Positions 18,473 to 23,790 of a DNA stretch of 23,790 nt are shown here, piece after piece. The notes beneath the pieces were generated by a model. That model was not told where the DNA came from, did not search any database, and saw only the letters and a program-made list of their open reading frames with translations. A program made the translations under genes and the position numbers. The DNA is from Saprolegnia diclina VS20 (Eukaryota > Oomycota > Saprolegniomycetes > Saprolegniales > Saprolegniaceae): contig NW_008246214.1 of the NCBI RefSeq assembly GCF_000281045.1, positions 39,754 through 63,543 of the forward strand, given 5' to 3'. The first letter of the stretch is position 1. Each line of letters starts with the position of its first letter.

Positions 18473-19399
18473 ATGCGCACGATCCGCGTCGTTGACGCCA
18501 ACATTGCCCACCCCTTTGGCGACGACCGCACAGTGATCCAAGCCTTCCCCAGAGCCATCCCGTCCGAAGAGAGCGACCCCTTCCTCATGTGCGACCATCT
18601 CATCATCGAGAGCGACGGCCGCGCCGCCCACGCTGACGACTTTCCCATCGGGTGGCACCCGCACCGCGGCATGGACATCATGACGTACCTCAAGCGCGGC
18701 ACCGGCCGCCATGGCGACTCGATGGGCAACCGCGAAGAGTTTGCGGCGCCCGGCATGCAGTGGATCAGCTGCGGCAGCGGCATCGAGCACGCTGAAGGCG
18801 GCGCCAACAATGCTGGCGAGATCGAAGAAGGCTTCCAGATCTGGCTCAACGTCCCGGCCAAACACAAGATGGACGATCCGTCGTACGGCACAGAAGACCC
18901 GGCGACAATTCCGCAGGTCGAGCTATCGCCCGGTGTCCAAGCGCGCCTGCTCGCGGGTCCGTTTGCGGACGGCCGGACGGGCCAGTTCAAGACCAAGCAG
19001 TTTGTGCAAATGGTCGACTTTGAGCTGTCGCCGAGCAGCACGCTCACATACGACATCCCCGCTGGCATGGACACGTGCATGCTCTTTGTGTACGAGGGCG
19101 ACGCGCTTCTCAACACGGCGCCAATTCGCATCAACCAAGTCGCGCTCCTCGACGCGACCAACGAGGCCAAGCGGACGTTCGAGCTCACTGCGCGCTCGAA
19201 AGCCGTCTCGGCGATGCTCTTTGCGGGCAAGAAGATCAAGGAGCCCATCGCGTGGCACGGCCCGATCGTCATGAACACACAAGCGCAGATCCGCGAGTGC
19301 TTCAACGACATGCGCAGCGGCAAGTTTCCGCCCAAGCGCGCGCCGTGGGACTACAAGACGCTGTCGGCGTTCCCCGCAGACAAGAAGCCGACGCAGTAG
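18473..19399 (+). CDS. Pirin-like cupin protein, right copy, 308 aa
   Basis: Same length and same metal-binding residues (H62, H64, H106, E108) as the left copy, and identical in sequence from residue 33 to the C-terminal KKPTQ. The only coding differences I find after codon 32 are silent, at 18955 and at the GCA codon (19376-19378; GCG in the left copy). The start ATGCGC follows ACCCCCACCACA, a clean context with no in-frame ATG just upstream, which is why the shorter start is preferred for both copies. Intronless. Converges on the PdxT gene, whose stop is 366 bp away. Dual genes with one protein product suggest a dosage or expression role rather than new function; that is inference. Confidence 0.93.
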   Translation: MRTIRVVDANIAHPFGDDRTVIQAFPRAIPSEESDPFLMCDHLIIESDGRAAHADDFPIGWHPHRGMDIMTYLKRGTGRHGDSMGNREEFAAPGMQWISCGSGIEHAEGGANNAGEIEEGFQIWLNVPAKHKMDDPSYGTEDPATIPQVELSPGVQARLLAGPFADGRTGQFKTKQFVQMVDFELSPSSTLTYDIPAGMDTCMLFVYEGDALLNTAPIRINQVALLDATNEAKRTFELTARSKAVSAMLFAGKKIKEPIAWHGPIVMNTQAQIRECFNDMRSGKFPPKRAPWDYKTLSAFPADKKPTQ

Positions 19400-19466
19400 C
19401 GTGTCGTCGGTGACAAGCACGAGTAGTAGATTTGCATAACGTTATATATAATACATTCTCGTGAGG
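18473..19466. repeat. Right arm of pirin inverted repeat
   Basis: Partner of 16780-17773. The 3' flank (19400-19466) matches the left flank with 4 differences in 67 nt, then similarity stops abruptly at CTCGTGAGG. Confidence 0.9.
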
Positions 19467-19764
19467 TTATGAGGATGCTGTGGGTAGAGAGAGTTCGTAC
19501 GATACTACAGTCCAAGTAATCAATTGGAGCCTGGGTAAAATAACATTGACTGGCTTCTGCGGGGCTTTCCCAGAAGCGCCGTACGGTAGGCAAACATGTA
19601 CTCGTTGGTGTGAAGACACTTACTGTGAGTCAAACTCGAAGCAGCAACGACACAGTCATTTTTGAGCGACTTTGTGTTTTTGGCTTGGAGTTGAACCCAA
19701 AGAGAAGAATGGGGGACTAACTAGTACTAGAACGTTCTTGATAACTTTTACACTCACTGCGCGA
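19467..19764. other. Convergent intergenic region, pirin / PdxT
   Basis: 298 bp beyond the inverted repeat and before the PdxT stop. No gene or repeat seen; presumably the PdxT 3' UTR. Confidence 0.55.
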
Positions 19765-20545
19765 TTACTTCTTGTGTTGCACGATGACTTCAACAAAGTA
19801 CCGGTGCCAGCGCGTGTCACTCGTGAGCTCGGGATGGAACGCGGTGACGAGGATGTTGTCCTATCAAATAATGTGAGCTTCCACACGACAAGATGCTTTT
19901 ACCGCACCTTGCGGGCCGCCACGATGACGTCGGTCGGGTCCGAGCCGTCGGCCGGCGACGCGTTTTTGATCTGCGACAGGATTTCGATTTCTTCGCCGAC
20001 AGAGACGATGGCCGGTGCGCGGATGAAGACGGCGTTGTACGGCGTCGCCTCGTCGTAGCCGGGCGGGCCGCGGATGTGCTGCTCAAAGCTGCGGATTTGC
20101 GCACCGAAAAAGTTGCGCGAGACTTCGACGTCGAGGCCGCCGATGAGAGCTTGACCGCCCTAATGTTAATTCAAGAATGAGCTTTCTTCCTGATCTTGGG
20201 TCTGTTTCCGAACCTGCTTGGCATGGCGCGCCGACTGCGCAAGCAAGATCATACCGGCGCACGTGCCCCAGATCGGCTTCTTGTCGTGGACCCATTGCTT
20301 GAGCGGCTCAATCTACAAAAATGGTTTCAGCGGCTGGGCAGGGCATCGAAAGTCTAATGTACCATGCCCCAACGCTCGGCGACCTTGGCAATGGCCGTGG
20401 ATTCGCCGCCGGGAAAGACGAGCGCATCAAGGCCTTCAAGCTCCGACGGGAGGCGGACTTGGACAGCGTCGGCGCCGACAGCCTTGAGCATGTCGACGTG
20501 CTCTTCGAAAGCGCCTTGCAGCGCGAGGACACCGATCTTGACCAT
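19765..20545 (-). CDS. PDX2: Pyridoxal 5'-phosphate synthase glutaminase subunit, 4 exons, 209 aa
   Basis: Exons (minus) 20545-20363, 20312-20214, 20159-19908, 19860-19765; introns 50, 54 and 47 nt; 210 codons with stop. This is the class I glutamine amidotransferase of the DXP-independent vitamin B6 route: it frees ammonia from glutamine for the PdxS/PDX1 synthase. Seen: [18 protein letters not shown] at the N-terminus, FPGGEST at 45-50, the nucleophile Cys79 in [27 protein letters not shown], and the His187/Glu189 pair in FHPEL. Length is typical (about 200 aa). Gene names PdxT (bacteria), PDX2 (plants) and SNO (yeast) are equivalent. The partner synthase is not in this window. Confidence 0.94.
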
Positions 20546-20672
20546 CGCTGACGAGTGAAGTTGGAAAATGGGCAGCGTGGAGGATGCGCCCTCATTTGTG
20601 GGCCCGGCCCAGTGCAAACTCACGTTTCATTGGCTCGCTTCGGGCACATCGCGTTGCATCGCAACAAAGTAG

Positions 20673-20680
20673 CCAATCAG
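20673..20680 (+). promoter_or_regulatory. CCAAT box (CCAATCAG)
   Basis: Third copy of the octamer, 128 bp upstream of the minus-strand PdxT start, in inverted orientation. Confidence 0.4.
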
Positions 20681-21160
20681 AGCCGACGTCGATTGCTGTG
20701 CGGCCCAGGTCATGACGCAATCCGTCGATCAGTGTTCGACGGACGTCGTCCCGGATGGTCCTGCTGCTGCTAGTGCCCTGCATTGAAGGTCACCATTGCT
20801 GGTCATTTTGACGAAAGGGCTACCTCTAGTAGACTATTGCAATCTTGCTCAAGGCCCAGTGTTCAAGAATCGTATCGGAGCTTTGTACGCTCATGAACGC
20901 AGCGACAGACAATACTTGCGCCGGTCCTGGCTTTGCGCTTCAAGTCGACAAGTGGCACCACCATGGTATTCTGTGCAGCTGCAACATCTGCTCACATCTC
21001 GGCCATTCTTGCCGACAGCTACGTTCCATGGCATTCCACCGAGTCATCCCGTTGGCGGCAGGGGCTCGGTGGCTATCGATGACAAGCTACCGTAGTCCCT
21101 CGTCCCAGCGCCGGCTTTGCGCGCAATAGCCAAAGCACACACAACAACAAGCTCGCGCGA

Positions 21161-21177
21161 TTGGGTGGACCACCCAA
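21161..21177. repeat. Perfect palindrome TTGGGTGG-A-CCACCCAA
   Basis: Eight-base arms around a single A, in non-coding DNA. Symmetry of this sort suits a dimeric DNA-binding protein or a hairpin; nothing nearby names the binder. Confidence 0.5.
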
Positions 21178-21492
21178 AGAAGAGATTCGTTATAGCATCA
21201 TAATGTCCATCCTCTCCACGCGTGAAGCATCGTTCGATTAAACCCGCCAACACGAGCTGTCGCCCAACGGCTGCACCCGTTTGAAACCACTACTGCCGGA
21301 GTGCGCTATGTAGCGCCATACAAAACCCATAGCAAAATGAGCGCTCTTAGTCCTCATTCGACGGTGTGAACGTTCGGCCAGCGCAGTTGCCGACGAGGAG
21401 CACCCATGATGACCGTCAATCAAATTCTACTTTGCGTGAGGGCATGATTTGCTCGCAGCTATGCTTTGCGGGAGGTGCGTAGGCTTTCTACT

Positions 21493-21498
21493 TATAAA
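21493..21498 (+). promoter_or_regulatory. TATA box-like TATAAA
   Basis: TATAAA sits 68 bp upstream of the ATG at 21561, a fitting distance for a core promoter of the membrane-protein locus. No other support. Confidence 0.3.
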
Positions 21499-21560
21499 GC
21501 GCCACCGTACTTGAAACCGTCGTCGAATAGCAGCGGCTTCGAACTGCCTAGACAGCATTC

Positions 21561-22612
21561 ATGTCCTCAATTTCCTTGCATCGCCAACAATCCTCCCGCT
21601 CGTATCGGATCGCGTGGCTCTCCAACAGCGCCCGCACCAACAGCGTTGTACAGGCAAAGGAGGACAAAACGCGCCTCGTTCAAGGTATAGGCACATCTTC
21701 TCGCCAACCTCACGTCCTACATCTCAGTCTCCTTTTTGTTGTCGACAAGCTACATCGCGATTTATTACACCCCCTCTCACAGTCGTGTCTTCTTATTTTG
21801 ACGGGGTGTGCCCCCAACTCGTGCTCACGGCCTGAATGGAGCGTGCTAGCTTCGCTTGCGGCGTGGGTCGCAACTGGAAACCAGCTCGTACACCTCCTCC
21901 AAGTGTCACCTTCGTCGACGCTGTACATGTACGTCATGACGTGCACAACCGGCTGCGAGAACGAAGCGTCAGCCTCCCTGCAGCTGCTCGTGGGCTACGA
22001 CAACTACCCACAATGCACCCCGGTGCCTGGTGGCCGCCCACCGCCGGTATGGTGCTCGTCAAAGGCGCCACTGTCGAGAAAGTCTACCCTCAAGGCGCAT
22101 ATCTTTTGACTGTACTTGCGGACGCGTCCATAAACCAAACCACCATGTTCGTCGACGGCGATAGCTTTGCAGCCAGTGTCGTTAACAACATTGCGCGCGT
22201 CCTCATCGGCGTGGAAGGGTGCGCGCAGGCGTATCCGCATGGATCCAACGCGATACTCCACTCGACGCCACTTGGTGCACTGTGCAATTCAAGTGTCGTG
22301 CACGGCGCAGATTGTGCACGTGATCAGTGCCATGCAAGAGGTAGCGGGCTGGAACTATGGACTCTATTCCACGATTGCCGTCGTCATGGGTAAAGTGTGT
22401 CGGCACAGCGTCGCCAATGCGTTGGAGATCTAGGTGCTGCATTCGCTTTTGGTCACCGTAATGCACGTTGGATGCCCGGCGGACATTCTCATGACTCTCC
22501 AAGGTGTACGTGGCGTCCTGCAGCAAAAACCGATTCTCATACACAATTTAATATCGAGTTTGGAACGTCGTCGCGAACTACTCGGCGTTGGCGTGGCCAC
22601 CGCGTACCGGTA
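21561..22612 (+). pseudogene. Broken or unresolved multipass membrane-protein locus
   Basis: Coding character is visible in pieces that lie in different frames. Segments include WLSNSARTNSV, LTSYISVSFLLSTSYIAIYY (reached by a plausible 43-nt intron, 21650-21692), SLAAWVATGNQLVHLLQV, GMVLVKGATVEKVYPQGAYL, IVHVISAMQEVAGWNYGLYS and, after a 39-nt intron-like gap ending CTAG at 22434, LHSLLVTVMHVGCPADIL and VRGVLQQKPILIHNLISSL. Some joins look like normal short introns, but from about 21950 to 22330 I could not find splice sites that keep one frame. The right end runs into ATCT-rich simple sequence instead of ending in a clear domain. This may be a decaying, 3'-truncated member of a multipass family, or a real gene whose exons I failed to solve. 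I do not recognise the family. Confidence 0.35.
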
Positions 22613-22896
22613 CAGTAGTATACATACGAGATATATCCATCGATTCATCTATGCATCTCTAGTAAATATTTCCATCTATCCTTCTATCCTTGGTACACCT
22701 CATGGATACACATTGCCTTTGACAGCGCAAGGTTTGATGGGACGAGGTGGACAGGGTCAGCGCACTGCTTCACCTGATGAACAGCACATCGAGTACTTCA
22801 TGGCAACACTCGCCATGGGATGTTCTGTTGAACCAAAATGCGCACATGATCATCACAATAACGTTGTATCACGACAGAGTTGTATCACGACAGAGT
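22613..22896. other. Intergenic with simple sequence
   Basis: Begins with degenerate ATA/ATCT-rich sequence (about 22618-22690). The rest shows no gene. It ends with a two-copy 16-bp repeat next to the isomerase stop codon. Confidence 0.5.
22864..22895. repeat. Two tandem copies of a 16-bp unit
   Basis: TTGTATCACGACAGAG at 22864-22879 is repeated exactly at 22880-22895, one base from the stop codon (22897-22899) of the minus-strand isomerase gene, so it forms the start of its 3' UTR. Exactness suggests a recent slip or duplication. Confidence 0.85.
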
Positions 22897-23743
22897 TTAG
22901 AGCTTGCTGGTGCCGGCTTTGCCCGCCATGAACTGCTTGACCGCAGCCTCGACGAGATACCCGCTCTCAAAACGGGCGTCAATGTCCACGTATTCGCGCT
23001 CGATCGCAGCAAGGACTTTGGCCTTTTCAATGCCCTTGCCTTCCTTTACGAGCCGCTTGAACACAAGGAGGCTCTCGTCCGCGCATGGCTGATCGACCAT
23101 GGCAGCCACCTCGTCAACGACCTTGTCCAAGAATCCGGTCACGGGAAAGAGCTCGGTCACGAGGCCTCCTGCATGCGCTCGCGCCGCCTCCACCCGCTTG
23201 GAGCGCAGAAGCATGTCGTTGGCCAGCATCGGGCCCTACGCCAGTTGCCCTCGTTAGTAAGACACGTTGGACTAAGCCGCGTACGAGAATCTTTGGGAAC
23301 AAGTAGCTCGAGCCAAACTCGGGCACGATCCCGACACGCATGAACGGCGTCCAGAAAGTGGCTGTCTCGACGGCAAACACAACGTCGCAGTGCGTGAGGA
23401 GCGTGACGCCGATGCCAACGGCATGGCCGTTCACGGCGGCGACGAGGATTTTCGGACACTCGATGAGGCGGTTCATGAAGCGGCGTGTGGCGCTGCGCGA
23501 TGGAACTTCTGTCGGCATCGACGTGAGGTCCATGCCGCTCGTAAAGTAGTCTCCGGCGCCTGTGAGGACGATCGCGAGCACGTGCGGGTGCGCCTCGTAG
23601 TAGCCGATGAGTGCATCGAGCTCGGCGTACACAGCCTCGTTGATGGCGTTCTTGACCTTGGGCCGGCGGAGCTCGATGACCGCGATCGACTCGTCGCTCG
23701 GCCGCGCGAACCACGTCGCCGTAAACTTGGTCGTGGGTGCCAT
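22897..23743 (-). CDS. Peroxisomal enoyl-CoA delta-isomerase/hydratase family, 2 exons, 265 aa
   Basis: Exons (minus) 23743-23285 and 23235-22897 with a 49-nt intron; 266 codons with stop. Crotonase fold: RPKVKNAINEAVYAEL near the N-terminus, the oxyanion-hole segment YFTSGMDL at 66-73, AAVNGHAVGIGVTLL at 102-116, and Glu142 in VPEFGSSYLFP, the position of the catalytic Glu of ECI2/Eci1-type delta3,delta2-enoyl-CoA isomerases. The protein ends S-K-L, a canonical PTS1, so it should enter peroxisomes and serve beta-oxidation of unsaturated fatty acids. A plain hydratase would be expected to have a second Glu, which I do not see. The ATG at 23743 (MAPTTKFTATW) is preceded by only 47 nt of the window, so an upstream exon cannot be excluded. 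Confidence 0.9.
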
Positions 23744-23790
23744 GCCGCCAATTGCGATCTTCGGCTTGCGTATGCTGGCGACAGGACGGC

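Larger units (their letters stand above)
20546..21560. other. About 1 kb without a recognisable gene
   Basis: Short frames on both strands show no known motif and no coherent exon chain. Contents I can support: a CCAATCAG box upstream of PdxT, a 17-nt perfect palindrome at 21161-21177, and a TATAAA at 21493-21498 that could serve the locus starting near 21561. Confidence 0.55.

Noticed and set aside
18473-19399. Inverted pirin pair as a transposon with terminal inverted repeats
   Set aside because: The arms are whole genes, no transposase or target-site duplication is seen, and the outer flanks differ at once beyond the arms.
20796-21129. Plus-strand frames of 94 and 99 residues in the gene-poor stretch
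   Set aside because: Overlapping frames with no motif, no homology I recognise and no exon partners.

Overview
The window reads as nuclear DNA of an oomycete, most likely of the Saprolegniales. Genes are tightly packed on both strands and most are cut by very short introns (about 38-55 nt, nearly all GT-AG, often ending CTAG or GTAG). The proteins fit this: a WRKY19-like Cys/His-repeat protein of the oomycete type, the axonemal protein CFAP52 (so a flagellated stage), a PdxT glutaminase and a peroxisomal enoyl-CoA isomerase. All exon models were rebuilt by eye from reading frame, splice dinucleotides and remembered family sequence; each closes to a whole number of codons, but none was checked against RNA or a database. 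The assignment to oomycetes is an inference.

Layout, left to right. 204-1586 (-): Cys/His-repeat regulator. 2339-4539 (-): CFAP52, sharing a 191-bp divergent promoter with 4731-5825 (+), NAD(P)H-hydrate epimerase. 6006-7250 (-): unrecognised multipass membrane protein. 7333-8628 (-): Cdc20/Cdh1-type APC/C activator. 8787-10043 (-): DEP-domain protein. 10833-13700 (+): 12-exon CAMTA-type transcription factor (CG-1, IPT/TIG, ankyrin, IQ). 13801-14296 (-): small mitochondrial-ribosomal-like protein. 14984-16688 (+): organellar DEAD-box helicase that carries an apparent AT-AC (U12-type) intron. 16847-17773 (-) and 18473-19399 (+): head-to-head pair of almost identical pirins separated by about 0.7 kb of strikingly T-poor DNA. 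19765-20545 (-): PdxT. About 1 kb without a recognisable gene follows, then 21561-22612 (+), a broken or unresolved membrane-protein locus. 22897-23743 (-): enoyl-CoA isomerase ending in the PTS1 signal SKL.

The genes do not form one pathway: housekeeping metabolism (NAXE repair of NAD(P)HX, PLP synthesis, beta-oxidation), cell-cycle control, cilium assembly and calcium/calmodulin-linked transcription sit side by side, as is usual in a compact eukaryotic genome. The parts most worth a second look are the AT-AC intron at 15752-15830, and the pirin inverted pair, whose copies are about 26% different over the first 32 codons, show only two differences over the next 831 nt, and differ again in the 3' flank, a mosaic that points to gene conversion. 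The T-poor spacer between them is the strongest compositional anomaly in the window. I found no mobile element with recognisable transposase, no rRNA or tRNA, and no CRISPR array.
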